A stretch of 21,326 bases of DNA from an uncultured cyanobacterium (GTDB taxonomy: Bacteria; Cyanobacteriota; Cyanobacteriia; PCC-6307; Cyanobiaceae), in NCBI GenBank assembly GCA_903934745.1, contig CAIZOZ010000433.1, positions 1 through 21,326 on the forward strand, given 5' to 3'. The notes below the pieces were generated by a model, which saw only the letters and a list, made by a program, of their open reading frames with translations, was not told the DNA's origin and did no database searches. Positions 7,361 to 14,571 of the stretch are shown here, in pieces (position 1 is the stretch's first letter; the number at the start of each line of letters is the position of its first letter). The position numbers were made by a program, and so were the translations under genes.

Positions 7361-7747
7361 CTAGAAGCGATCGGTGTGGTGATGCACCACGCGCCAGTGG
7401 CCCGCTTCCTTCCGGAAGATCGTGGTGGCGCGGATGTCTGCCGTGATCGCCTCGCCGGCTTTGGTCATGCCGCGGGTGCGCTCCACACACACCATGTAGC
7501 CCAGCTCCGGGGTTTCGACGAAACGGCGTTCATCGGCCACCAAGGTGCCCTTGAAGCCCATGGCCGACTCCTTGACGAATTCCGCCATCACTGCCGCACG
7601 TCCCGTGCAGATCTCACCCATCGGGCCCAGATGGCTGATGTCGTCGGTTTCGGACCAAATCACCGAAAAGCCGGTCAGATCCCCCGCCAGCATCTGGTTG
7701 CCCGCTGCATAAAAGGCGTCAGCGGCATCTTTGAGGGTGGTAGCCAT
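7361..7747 (-). CDS. NTF2-like / DUF4440-type small protein
   Basis: 128 residues starting MATTLKDAADAFYAAGNQML. The layout is that of a DUF4440/SgcJ-type NTF2-fold protein: a helical start, LTGFSVIWSETDDISHLGP, the GRAAVMAEFVKE helix, and a final strand pair, ATTIFRKEAGHWRVVHHHTD, which is the usual 'W-x-V-V-H-x-H' ending. Such proteins bind small hydrophobic ligands or act as stand-alone isomerase-like domains. No specific reaction can be assigned. The frame also has an ATG at 7789, but the extra residues look like leader sequence and the ATG at 7747 starts right at the fold. It converges with the SnoaL-like gene, the stops being 37 bp apart. No clear Shine-Dalgarno sequence is seen. Confidence 0.85.
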   Translation of the reverse strand: MATTLKDAADAFYAAGNQMLAGDLTGFSVIWSETDDISHLGPMGEICTGRAAVMAEFVKESAMGFKGTLVADERRFVETPELGYMVCVERTRGMTKAGEAITADIRATTIFRKEAGHWRVVHHHTDRF

Positions 7748-7859
7748 GGCGGGTGTCTTGAAGGGCAAAGAGTGGTGGGATCGGATCAACAGACTGGTGA
7801 AAATCAGCAGAAGGCCAGGCCTTTGTCGATATCAAGTCTAACGATTCGGTGCCGCACCC

Positions 7860-7898
7860 TGATCAATCATGTGGAATGTGTGCAACACATTCTGATCA
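7860..7898. repeat. Nested inverted repeats upstream of the DUF4440-type gene
   Basis: The inner arms GAATGTGT (7874-7881) and ACACATTC (7885-7892) are perfect complements around a 3-base centre. Identical outer TGATCA palindromes sit at 7860-7865 and 7893-7898. It lies 113-151 bp upstream of the minus-strand start at 7747, in a 283-bp spacer without a convincing gene. TGTG-n5-CACA is reminiscent of CRP-family operators, but the spacing differs from the usual n6. It could be an operator or an RNA hairpin. Confidence 0.45.
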
Positions 7899-7948
7899 CT
7901 TGGCAATCCCCTGAACAGCGAGCTCAGAGGGTGAATCAAGGTTGGATA

Positions 7949-7982
7949 GGGTGAGGCGATTGTCGGATTGATGGCCTCACCC
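7949..7982 (-). terminator. Possible hairpin terminator downstream of clpP3
   Basis: Perfect 9-base arms GGGTGAGGC (7949-7957) and GCCTCACCC (7974-7982) enclose a 16-base loop, about 50 bp after the clpP3 stop. No T tract follows on the minus strand, so it may stabilise the mRNA 3' end or act weakly rather than being a classical intrinsic terminator. Confidence 0.35.
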
Positions 7983-8030
7983 CGATCGATCGCGGCTCGT
8001 GTCCTGGCGAACAGAGAATCGAGAGCCAGC

Positions 8031-8633
8031 TCAGGCTTCGCTCGGATGGGCGATCACCCGGTCGATCAAGCCATACTCCACGGCCTCGGCGGCGCTGAGG
8101 AAATAGTCGCGATCGGTGTCCTTGGTGATCTTCGCCAGCTCCTGGCCGGTCATGTCGGCCATGCTCTGGTTGAGCATGTCCTTGATGCGCAGAATCTCGC
8201 GGGCCTCGATCTCGATGTCACTGGCCTGGCGCTGGCTGGTGCCACCCAGGGGCTGGTGAATCATGATGCGGCTGTGGGGCAGGGCCAGCCGCTTGCCCTT
8301 GGTGCCGGCCGTCAACAGGAAGGCCCCCATGGAAGCGGCCAGACCGACACAAATAGTCACCACGTCACTTTTGACGTACTGCATCGTGTCGAAGATGGCC
8401 AGGCCGGCGGTCACCGAGCCGCCGGGGGAATTGATATAGAGATAGATCGGCTTGGAGCTGTCATCCGAGTCGAGGTACAGCATCTGGGCCACCAGGCTGT
8501 TGGCGATGCTGTCGGTCACTTCCTGGCCGAGGAACAGAATCCGCTCGACGCCAAGCCGGGTGTAGATGTCAACCCAGCGCTCGTACTGGCTGCCGGGAAG
8601 GCGGTAGGGAACGCTGGGGGTGCCGATGGGCAT
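8031..8633 (-). CDS. clpP3: ATP-dependent Clp protease proteolytic subunit ClpP3
   Basis: This is a 200-residue serine peptidase subunit that forms tetradecameric chambers fed by Clp ATPases in the cytoplasm. The complete catalytic triad is visible: S101 in GLAASMGAF, H126 in MIHQPLGG and D176 in TDRDYFLSAAEAVEYGLID. The oxyanion-loop motif SPGGSV is intact. The N-terminus MPIGTPSVPYRLPG is typical of cyanobacterial paralogues. It follows clpR on the same strand by 65 bp. In Synechococcus elongatus, clpR and clpP3 are known to form an operon and a mixed ring, and the name is given on that basis. The number of the paralogue is therefore inferred from neighbourhood, while its being an active ClpP is directly seen. 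Confidence 0.95.
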   Translation of the reverse strand: MPIGTPSVPYRLPGSQYERWVDIYTRLGVERILFLGQEVTDSIANSLVAQMLYLDSDDSSKPIYLYINSPGGSVTAGLAIFDTMQYVKSDVVTICVGLAASMGAFLLTAGTKGKRLALPHSRIMIHQPLGGTSQRQASDIEIEAREILRIKDMLNQSMADMTGQELAKITKDTDRDYFLSAAEAVEYGLIDRVIAHPSEA

Positions 8634-8698
8634 GGGTCTTGCTGGAGGTGCGGTGAGGGCTGGTGGGGGAAAGGAAGGTGCTGGCGCCGGCCGGGGGC

Positions 8699-9382
8699 TC
8701 AGCCGATGCCGGCGGCTGTCACCACTGGGGCAGGCAGCTCCTTGCGGCTGTTGAGCACCCGGTCGATCAGGCCGTAAGTCTTGGCTTCCTCCGCCGTCAG
8801 ATAGGTCATGCGGTCGGAGTCGCGGGAGAGATCTTCGATGCTCCTGCCGGTGTTCTCGGCCAGCATCTCCAGCATGGTGTGCTTGTTATGCAGCACCTCT
8901 TTGGCCCGGATCTGGATGTCGCTGGCCTGGCCGCGGGCGCCGCTGCGGGGCTGGTGCAGCACGATCGAGGCATGGGGCAGGGCGGCTCGCTGGCCCTTGG
9001 TGCCGGCACTGAGGATCATGGCGGCGGTGCCCATCGCCTGACCAATGCAGATGGTGTGCACCGGCGGCTTCACGTAACGCAGCGTGTCGCAGATGGCGAA
9101 GGCTTCGGTTTCAAAGCCGATCGCATCGCCGGAGTACCAGCTGGTGCCGGTGGAGTTGATGTAGAAGAAGATCGGCTTCTCGGGATTGTCAAATTCGAGA
9201 TACAGCAGCTGAGCAATGATCAGCTCTGTCACGTCGATGCCCATCTGACGCTTGGCTTCGTCGTCAGAGAACAGGGGCAACCCCAGATAGACGATGCGCT
9301 CCTTCAGCAGCAGCGACGGCAGATCAGGAGGAGGGGTGCGCATCACGGCGGAATCGCCGTAGTAGGGGGCCGACACCGTCAT
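8699..9382 (-). CDS. clpR: ClpR, catalytically inactive ClpP-like subunit
   Basis: This 227-residue member of the ClpP family is a non-peptidase partner of ClpP3 in a mixed protease ring. Relative to active ClpP, the nucleophile position is glycine (G118 in CIGQAMGTAAM). The histidine is kept (H143 in VLHQPRSG), and the acid position is methionine (M192 in SDRMTYLTAEEAKTYGLID). The normal SPGG loop reads STGT, followed by the ClpR-specific TSWYSGDAIGFETE stretch. Such features are characteristic of ClpR of cyanobacteria and plastids. I start it at the ATG at 9382 (MTVSAPYYGDSAVMRTPPP). The internal ATG at 9343 is possible. It lies 31 bp after the PIN/TRAM gene and 65 bp before clpP3, all on the same strand, which suggests one operon. 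Confidence 0.95.
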   Translation of the reverse strand: MTVSAPYYGDSAVMRTPPPDLPSLLLKERIVYLGLPLFSDDEAKRQMGIDVTELIIAQLLYLEFDNPEKPIFFYINSTGTSWYSGDAIGFETEAFAICDTLRYVKPPVHTICIGQAMGTAAMILSAGTKGQRAALPHASIVLHQPRSGARGQASDIQIRAKEVLHNKHTMLEMLAENTGRSIEDLSRDSDRMTYLTAEEAKTYGLIDRVLNSRKELPAPVVTAAGIG

Positions 9383-9413
9383 CCGCACGCACCAGCAGGC
9401 TTGGACCCGGAGC

Positions 9414-10655
9414 CTAGCTGGCTTCGGGAGGCAGCGGTTCCGGCGGGCTGGTGGGTTTGCCTCCCCCGGCCCGAGCTGTGGACTTGCCCTGGCCTTTGGC
9501 GGGGGGCGTATCCAGACCCTTGGCGGGCGAGGCCTCAAGGCCTTTGCTGGCAGGGTTCTCGACTGCCTTTTCGCCGTTTTTGTCGCTGTGGCCCTTCTCG
9601 CAGCGGGCGAAGACCATGCGGCCGGTCGGGGTCTGCAAGGCACCGGTGATGGTGACGGCGAGCCGCTCGCCGATGCGGCGCCGCGCATCCTCCACCACCA
9701 CCATGGTGCCGTCCTCCAGGTAGCCCACCCCCTGATCGGCCTCCTTGCCTTCGCGCACGATCTTGAGCTGCAGGTCGTCGCCGGGTTGGACCTCCGGCCG
9801 CAGGGCAATCACCAGCTCGCTGAGGTTCATCACCTTGAGCTCCTGCACTTCGGCCACCTTGGCCAGGTTGTAGTCGGCGGTGAGCAGGGTGCCGCCGGTG
9901 TCGGCGGTGAGCTTGAGCAGCTTGTCGTCGGCGCCATTGCCCTCATAGCGAGTGCTGTTCACCACCAGCCGGCGCCCGTACTGGGCGCGCAGCTCCGACA
10001 GCAGCTTGAGGCCGCGGCGGCCCTTGCCCCGCTTCTCGGCATTGGCCGAATCGGCCAGGGCCTGGAGTTCATCGATCACGGCCTGGGCCACGATCACCTG
10101 CCCTTCGAGCAAACCCGAAGCCAGCAGCCCGCGGATGCGGCCGTCGATGATCACGCTGGTGTCGAGAATCTTGGCGCTGGCCGGTTGCAGCACCCCTTCG
10201 GCCACCAGCAAAGCTTCGGTGCTGGTGGGATTGAACAGCCGCAGCAGGGTGCGCCCATGCACTTCGGCCAGGTTGTAGCCGAGCACGCCGAAAAACACGT
10301 TGCTCAGCACCGCCGCCAGGGGCTTGACCAGCACCACCTCCCAGGGCAGGGGCAGCAACAGAATCGGTGCCAGCAACAGGTTGGCCACCAGTAGCCCCAG
10401 GATCAAGCCGACGGCGCGGCTGACCAGTAGGTCGGTGGGCATGCTGCGCACCTGGGCCATCAGCCGCCGGCGCAATTGCTGGAACATGAAGCCGGCGATC
10501 AGGCCGAAGAAGGCGCCGAAGCCGGCGAGCACGCCGCGCAGCCCCTCCAGGTTCGTCACCTCCAGCAGCAGCTTTTCCGGCAGCAGGTCCACACCAAGCC
10601 AGCCGGTGGCCGCACCGGAGATCAGGAACAGCACCAGGATGAGGGTGTCCACCAT
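9414..10655 (-). CDS. Membrane-anchored PIN/TRAM domain protein (YacL-like)
   Basis: 413 residues. The N-terminal part has about four hydrophobic helices (about 3-20, 41-57, 80-102 and 108-126). A PIN nuclease-like domain follows (about 162-280) with its acidic residues D165 in ILDTSVIIDGR, E196 in VIDELQAL, D243-D244 and D261 in LLTADYNLAKV. A TRAM domain (about 285-350, QPGDDLQLKIVREGKE through TITGALQTPTGRMVFA) could bind RNA. The C-terminal tail from 351 is low-complexity, rich in K, P, A and G, with near-repeats of KGLEASPA/KGLDTPPA/KGQGKS. The family (YacL-type) is widespread and may cleave or bind RNA at the membrane; its substrate is not known to me. It is followed by clpR 31 bp later, so it is likely co-transcribed with the Clp protease genes. 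Confidence 0.9.
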   Translation of the reverse strand: MVDTLILVLFLISGAATGWLGVDLLPEKLLLEVTNLEGLRGVLAGFGAFFGLIAGFMFQQLRRRLMAQVRSMPTDLLVSRAVGLILGLLVANLLLAPILLLPLPWEVVLVKPLAAVLSNVFFGVLGYNLAEVHGRTLLRLFNPTSTEALLVAEGVLQPASAKILDTSVIIDGRIRGLLASGLLEGQVIVAQAVIDELQALADSANAEKRGKGRRGLKLLSELRAQYGRRLVVNSTRYEGNGADDKLLKLTADTGGTLLTADYNLAKVAEVQELKVMNLSELVIALRPEVQPGDDLQLKIVREGKEADQGVGYLEDGTMVVVEDARRRIGERLAVTITGALQTPTGRMVFARCEKGHSDKNGEKAVENPASKGLEASPAKGLDTPPAKGQGKSTARAGGGKPTSPPEPLPPEAS

Positions 10656-10767
10656 GCCGGAATCGTGTGGCGGCCCATCACTTCAGCCCCGCAGCATGCC
10701 CGATCTGCAGCCAATACACAGGCAGGGGTTACCGCCCGTGATGGGACCCCCATCGACCAGCCAAGCG

Positions 10768-12030
10768 ATGTCTGAAGGTCTGAGGCCTCCGGGCTTGCCG
10801 CTGCGTCCACCGCGCTCCGCCTATGTGCACATCCCCTTCTGCCATCGGCGCTGCTTCTACTGCGATTTCCCCGTGGTGCCCCTGGGGGATCGGGCCGATG
10901 GGGCCGGTGGCAGCGGCAGCGCTTCGATCGCCGCCTATCTGGAGCTGCTGCAGCGCGAAATCAGCAGCGCGCCGCCCGGCCCGCCGTTGTCCACCGTCTA
11001 TCTGGGTGGTGGCACCCCCTCGATGCTCAGCCCCGACCAGGTGGGCTCTCTGCTGGCCGCCCTGACGCAGCGCTATGGGCTGGCACCGGGAGCGGAGATC
11101 AGCCTGGAGATGGATCCCGCCAGCTTTGATCAGCAGCGTCTGGCCGGCTATCTGGCGGCGGGAATCAATCGCGTCAGTCTTGGGGGCCAGAGTTTCGATG
11201 ATGCGGTGCTGGCGACTCTGGGGCGGCGCCACAGGCTGGCGGACCTGCTGCAGGCCACCGCATGGCTGCGGCGGGCCGAGGCCAGGGCTGAGTTGGCCAG
11301 CTGGAGCCTGGATCTGATTCAATCCCTGCCGGGGCAGGGGCTGGCCCATTGGCAGCAGCAACTGGAGGCGGCAGTGGCACAACAGCCGCCCCACCTGTCG
11401 GTGTACGACCTGATCGTCGAGCCTGGCACCGTGTTCGAGCGCCGCCTGGGGCGGGGCGAGCTGGAGCTGCCGGATGAGGATCTGGCCGCCGATCTGATGG
11501 AGCTCACCCAGCGGCAGCTCAGCCAGGCGGGCTACGGCCACTACGAAATCTCCAACTACGCCCTGCCTGGCCATGCATCTCGGCATAACCGCGTCTACTG
11601 GAGCGGTGCCGGCTGGTGGGGCTTCGGCATGGGGGCGACGGCGGCGCCCGATGGGACGCGCCAGGCCAGACCCCGCACCCGGGAGGCCTATGCCGCCTGG
11701 CTGGCGGCCCAGAGCGTCCCGGTGCCGCCGTTGGACGGCACCGATGGCGAGCCGACCGCTGGCTTGGGCATGGCGATCGATGAGCGCTGGATGGTGGGCC
11801 TGCGGCGGCGTGAGGGGGTGAATGCCAGGGCCTTGGCCGCTGCCGCCGGCCTGGGCCACCGGGCGCTGATGGCCCTGCGCCAGCAGTTAGCGCCGTTTGA
11901 GCAGCGCGGCCTGTTGCTGGTGGAAGGAGATCGCTGGCGACTGAGTGATCCAGCCGGCCTGGCGCTCAGCAATGCGGTGCTGCGGGAACTGCTGGCCTGG
12001 TGGCCGGCCGGGCCGACCGCTGGGCGCTGA
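10768..12030 (+). CDS. hemW: Heme chaperone / radical SAM protein HemW
   Basis: This 420-residue radical SAM protein belongs to the HemN-like HemW group, which is thought to bind and insert heme into respiratory or other hemoproteins rather than oxidise coproporphyrinogen. The [4Fe-4S]-SAM motif C-x3-C-x2-C is C25, C29 and C32 in PFCHRRCFYCDF. SAM-binding GGGTPS follows in VYLGGGTPSMLSP, and the family motif HNRVYWSGAGWWGFGMGA marks the later part. The C-terminal winged-helix-like end is present. The start is uncertain: ATG 10768 gives the expected short lead before AYVHIPF but has no clear Shine-Dalgarno sequence, and ATG 10741 would add nine residues. It is divergent from the PIN/TRAM gene, and its last 65 bp overlap panB antisense. 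Confidence 0.92.
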   Translation: MSEGLRPPGLPLRPPRSAYVHIPFCHRRCFYCDFPVVPLGDRADGAGGSGSASIAAYLELLQREISSAPPGPPLSTVYLGGGTPSMLSPDQVGSLLAALTQRYGLAPGAEISLEMDPASFDQQRLAGYLAAGINRVSLGGQSFDDAVLATLGRRHRLADLLQATAWLRRAEARAELASWSLDLIQSLPGQGLAHWQQQLEAAVAQQPPHLSVYDLIVEPGTVFERRLGRGELELPDEDLAADLMELTQRQLSQAGYGHYEISNYALPGHASRHNRVYWSGAGWWGFGMGATAAPDGTRQARPRTREAYAAWLAAQSVPVPPLDGTDGEPTAGLGMAIDERWMVGLRRREGVNARALAAAAGLGHRALMALRQQLAPFEQRGLLLVEGDRWRLSDPAGLALSNAVLRELLAWWPAGPTAGR

Positions 12031-12808
12031 TCCACTGCTGCAAGGCCTCCACCGCCAGGCCCCTGCCGTTGATCAATGGCGGCGAGAAGGGCGGTTGGCG
12101 ACTGGTCAGACCCAGCAGGTCTGCGGTGACCCGCACCTGGCCGTCGCAGGCATCACCGGCACCGATGCCGATCACCGGGATGCGGCGATCGCCGCTCAGC
12201 TCGGTGGCCAGCTCCGCCGGGATGTGTTCGAGCACGAGGGCGAAGCAGCCGGCGGCCTCCAGGTGCTCCGCCTGGCGGCGCAGGCGTTCCTGGGCGACTG
12301 GATCACTGGCCTGGCGGCGATAGCCCAGCTGATGCACCGACTGGGGCGTGAGGCCCAGATGGCCCAGCACCGGGATGCCGCTGCGCACCATCCGATCGAT
12401 CACGGCCAGCGTTTCCGGCTCGGCACCTTCGAGCTTGACGCCGGCCGCCGGCGCCTCCTTCAAGGCTCGACCAGCAGCGGCCACGGCCTCATCGGCATTG
12501 CATTGATAACTCAGAAAGGGCAGATCGCAGATCAGCAGAGGCGCGGGGCGCTTCGTGCCCCGGCGTAGCTGCTCCTGGCGCCAGGCCTCGAGCCCGCGAC
12601 CAGCGGCACGGCAGTGATGCAGCATCTCGTCGAGGGTGATGGGCAGGGTGGTGTCGTACCCGAGCGCCGTCATCGCCAGGGAATCCCCCACCAGGGCCAC
12701 ATCGGCGCCGGCTTCAGCCACCACGATCGCCGAGAGGGCGTCCCAGGCGGTGAGCATCGTGATCGGCAGGCCTTCCTGCTTGCGAGCGATCAGATCAGCA
12801 GGACGCAT
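11966..12808 (-). CDS. panB: 3-methyl-2-oxobutanoate hydroxymethyltransferase
   Basis: PanB transfers a hydroxymethyl group from 5,10-methylene-THF to alpha-ketoisovalerate, giving ketopantoate, the first committed step of pantothenate and CoA synthesis. The length is 280 residues. Metal and substrate residues are visible: D42 and S43 in VGDSLAMT, D95 in LLICDLPFLSY, K125 and E127 in GVKLEGA, and the catalytic glutamate E194 in LVLEHIP. The HLGLTPQS and PVIGIGAG blocks are classical. Its substrate, ketoisovalerate, is made downstream of IlvC, whose gene is about 5 kb away. The C-terminal tail (from SAQRSARPATRP) is alanine/arginine/proline-rich and lies in the region overlapping hemW. The start ATG at 12808 precedes PADLIARKQEGLPITMLTAWD. 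Confidence 0.96.
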   Translation of the reverse strand: MRPADLIARKQEGLPITMLTAWDALSAIVVAEAGADVALVGDSLAMTALGYDTTLPITLDEMLHHCRAAGRGLEAWRQEQLRRGTKRPAPLLICDLPFLSYQCNADEAVAAAGRALKEAPAAGVKLEGAEPETLAVIDRMVRSGIPVLGHLGLTPQSVHQLGYRRQASDPVAQERLRRQAEHLEAAGCFALVLEHIPAELATELSGDRRIPVIGIGAGDACDGQVRVTADLLGLTSRQPPFSPPLINGRGLAVEALQQWISAQRSARPATRPAVPAAPHC

Positions 12809-12899
12809 CGACGCAAGCCGGCGTTAGGGCGGCAAGCTTGGCATCCGATCGATCGGTTCCCCTCCAGGCAGCAGCACCACACTTGCTAAGCTTGAACCG

Positions 12900-12996
12900 A
12901 CTCGGACCCATGCGGCCCGGACGCCCAAATCTGGTCAGGACCGGAAGGGAGCAGCCACACGGGATGCTCTTGGCAGGCGTGGACTCCGGGTCACCC
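12900..12996 (+). ncRNA. ffs: Signal recognition particle RNA, small bacterial type (4.5S)
   Basis: The apical-loop consensus is exact: GGTCAGGACCGGAAGGGAGC begins at 12933, containing the GGAAGG-type tetraloop and the symmetric internal loop bound by Ffh. The helix closes as expected: ACGCC (12921-12925) pairs with GGCGT (12976-12980), and GACCC (12905-12909) with GGGTC (12988-12992). It is the short Alu-less form of about 97 nt, so the ends are approximate. A TAnnnT-like -10 (TAAGCT, 12887-12892) is placed correctly for a start near 12900, but no good -35 is seen. It is divergent from panB. A strong hairpin follows 7 nt later. Confidence 0.93.
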
Positions 12997-13002
12997 AACG
13001 AC

Positions 13003-13038
13003 ACCAAAACCTGGGGACAAGGCTCCCCAGGTTTTGGT
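13003..13038 (+). terminator. Perfect 15-bp hairpin after the SRP RNA
   Basis: Arms 13003-13017 and 13024-13038 are perfect complements (one arm is ACCAAAACCTGGGGA) around a 6-base loop, CAAGGC. It starts seven bases after the predicted RNA end. Beyond the hairpin there is no T tract, though the distal arm itself contains TTTT. It is most likely the ffs terminator or a 3'-end processing stop. Confidence 0.7.
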
Positions 13039-13082
13039 CAGGCAGGACATCAGGCGCCTCTGAGACAGGACTTGCCACGGTT

Positions 13083-13127
13083 CGCCAGGGCACCTCTGGA
13101 TGTCAGCGCTGGCACGAGGCCCTGGCG
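13083..13127. repeat. Inverted repeat in the ffs-ftsZ spacer
   Basis: Perfect 9-base arms CGCCAGGGC (13083-13091) and GCCCTGGCG (13119-13127) are 27 bases apart. The spacer from 13039 to the ftsZ stop at 13258 shows no convincing gene. A second small hairpin, GGCCGC (13220-13225) with GCGGCC (13233-13238), lies just past the ftsZ stop and may mark its transcript end, without a T tract. Confidence 0.35.
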
Positions 13128-13257
13128 GGCCGACCCCCTTGCGATCGGCTCAAGATTCAAGCTGATCGCCAGCTTTCGGTCGGTTCGCCCCACGGAGGAT
13201 CGCCGTGCTCACGCCGCTGGGCCGCGGCAAATGCGGCCTAAGCAGGGAATCTGGCCC

Positions 13258-14349
13258 TCAGTCGAGCCGGCCCTGACGGTTGCGCAGGAAGGGGGGAATC
13301 ATGGCGCCGCGCTCCTCGGGCAAGGCGGCGAGGCTCTCGACAAAGCTTTGGCGGTTGCTGCGATCGGGAAGGTAGAGGCCACCACTCTCGAACCCTGTGG
13401 CGATCACAGTCACGTGGATCTCACCCTCGAGGCTTTCGTCCACCACGGCGCCGACGATGATATTGGCGTCTGGATCCACCATGTCGTAGATCACTTCCGA
13501 GGCGGTGGTCATGTCCTCAAGGGTCATGTCCTTGCCGCCGCTGATGTTGATCACGCAGCCACGAGCGCCATCGATGCGGGCCGACTCCAGCAGGGGACAG
13601 GTCATGGCGGCCTGGGCCGCTTCGCTGGCACGGGAGCGACCTGAGCCGACGCCAATGCCCAGCAGAGCAGTACCGGCATCCGCCATCACCGAGCGCACAT
13701 CGGCGAAGTCGACGTTGACCAGGCCTGCCTTGGTGATGATGTCGCTGATGCCCTTCACCCCCATCCGCAGCACGTCGTCGGCCGCGCGGAACGCATCCTG
13801 CAGAGCGGCGCCGGCGATCGCATCGCGCAGGCGGTCGTTGGGAATGACGATCAGGGTGTCCACGTGTTCGGCCAGGCGGGCGATGCCCTCCTCGGCCTGA
13901 CGCAGGCGCTTGCGGCCTTCAAAGCCAAAGGGTTTGGTGACGATGCCCACCGTGAGCGCGCCACATTCCTTGGCCACCTCGGCCAGGATCGGGGCCGCAC
14001 CGGTGCCGGTGCCGCCACCCATGCCGGCAGCGATGAAGACCAGATCAGCGCCTTGAAGCGACTGCTGCAAATCGGCGCGGGATTCCTCGGCGGCCTTCTG
14101 GCCGATCACCGGATTGCCGCCGGCACCGAGGCCGCGGGTGAGCTTCTGGCCGAGCTGGATGCGCTGTTTGGCCGCCGATTGGAGCAAGGCCTGGGCATCA
14201 GTATTGAGCACCCGATAGCCGACCCCCTGCAGGTCGGAGGCAATCATGCGGTTGACGGCATTACTGCCACCGCCGCCAACGCCGATCACCTCAATCCGTG
14301 CCGACTGGCTTGGCACGATCCCGTTGGATTGGGGTGAGGTCTCGCTCAT
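13258..14349 (-). CDS. ftsZ: Cell division protein FtsZ
   Basis: FtsZ is a tubulin-like GTPase that polymerises into the division ring on the inner membrane. The 363-residue protein has the N-terminal nucleotide-binding start IEVIGVGGGGSNAVNRM, the GTP-binding signature GGGTGTG (111-117), and the T7 synergy loop with N212, D214 and D217 (VNVDFADV). It ends with a short linker and the conserved peptide IPPFLRNRQ that contacts partner proteins. The ATG at 14349 has AGGAG nine bases upstream. The frame stays open to an ATG at 14466, which would add 39 residues. The short form has about 18 residues before the core, as I recall for picocyanobacteria. It is the last gene of the miaB-ddl-ftsQ series, with a 222-bp gap after ftsQ, so it may also have its own promoter. 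Confidence 0.97.
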   Translation of the reverse strand: MSETSPQSNGIVPSQSARIEVIGVGGGGSNAVNRMIASDLQGVGYRVLNTDAQALLQSAAKQRIQLGQKLTRGLGAGGNPVIGQKAAEESRADLQQSLQGADLVFIAAGMGGGTGTGAAPILAEVAKECGALTVGIVTKPFGFEGRKRLRQAEEGIARLAEHVDTLIVIPNDRLRDAIAGAALQDAFRAADDVLRMGVKGISDIITKAGLVNVDFADVRSVMADAGTALLGIGVGSGRSRASEAAQAAMTCPLLESARIDGARGCVINISGGKDMTLEDMTTASEVIYDMVDPDANIIVGAVVDESLEGEIHVTVIATGFESGGLYLPDRSNRQSFVESLAALPEERGAMIPPFLRNRQGRLD

Positions 14350-14571
14350 GTCGTGGTGCTCCTGATGGGACGCCGGCTGGTCCGACTGGTCAACGGATGA
14401 AGAGTGGTCCTGATCGCGGGTGATCGCGGGGTGCGAAGGAGGGAATCCGTTGATCGGCGGCTGCATTATGTCCGGGGCAGGGGCGAAAGCCTGGCGGCAG
14501 ACTACAGACTCTCTCTGAAAGCTTAGGAGCGCAATAGCCTGTGAGGAATGGCTGGCCTGCGGCCGGGGCGA

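Noticed and set aside
10729..11859. Minus-strand frame of 376 codons opposite hemW
   Set aside because: Shadow of hemW: no domain pattern, and the radical SAM motifs are on the plus strand.
12838..13644. Plus-strand frame of 268 codons covering the SRP RNA
   Set aside because: It reads through a highly structured RNA gene and its hairpin and then through ftsZ antisense, so it is not a protein gene.
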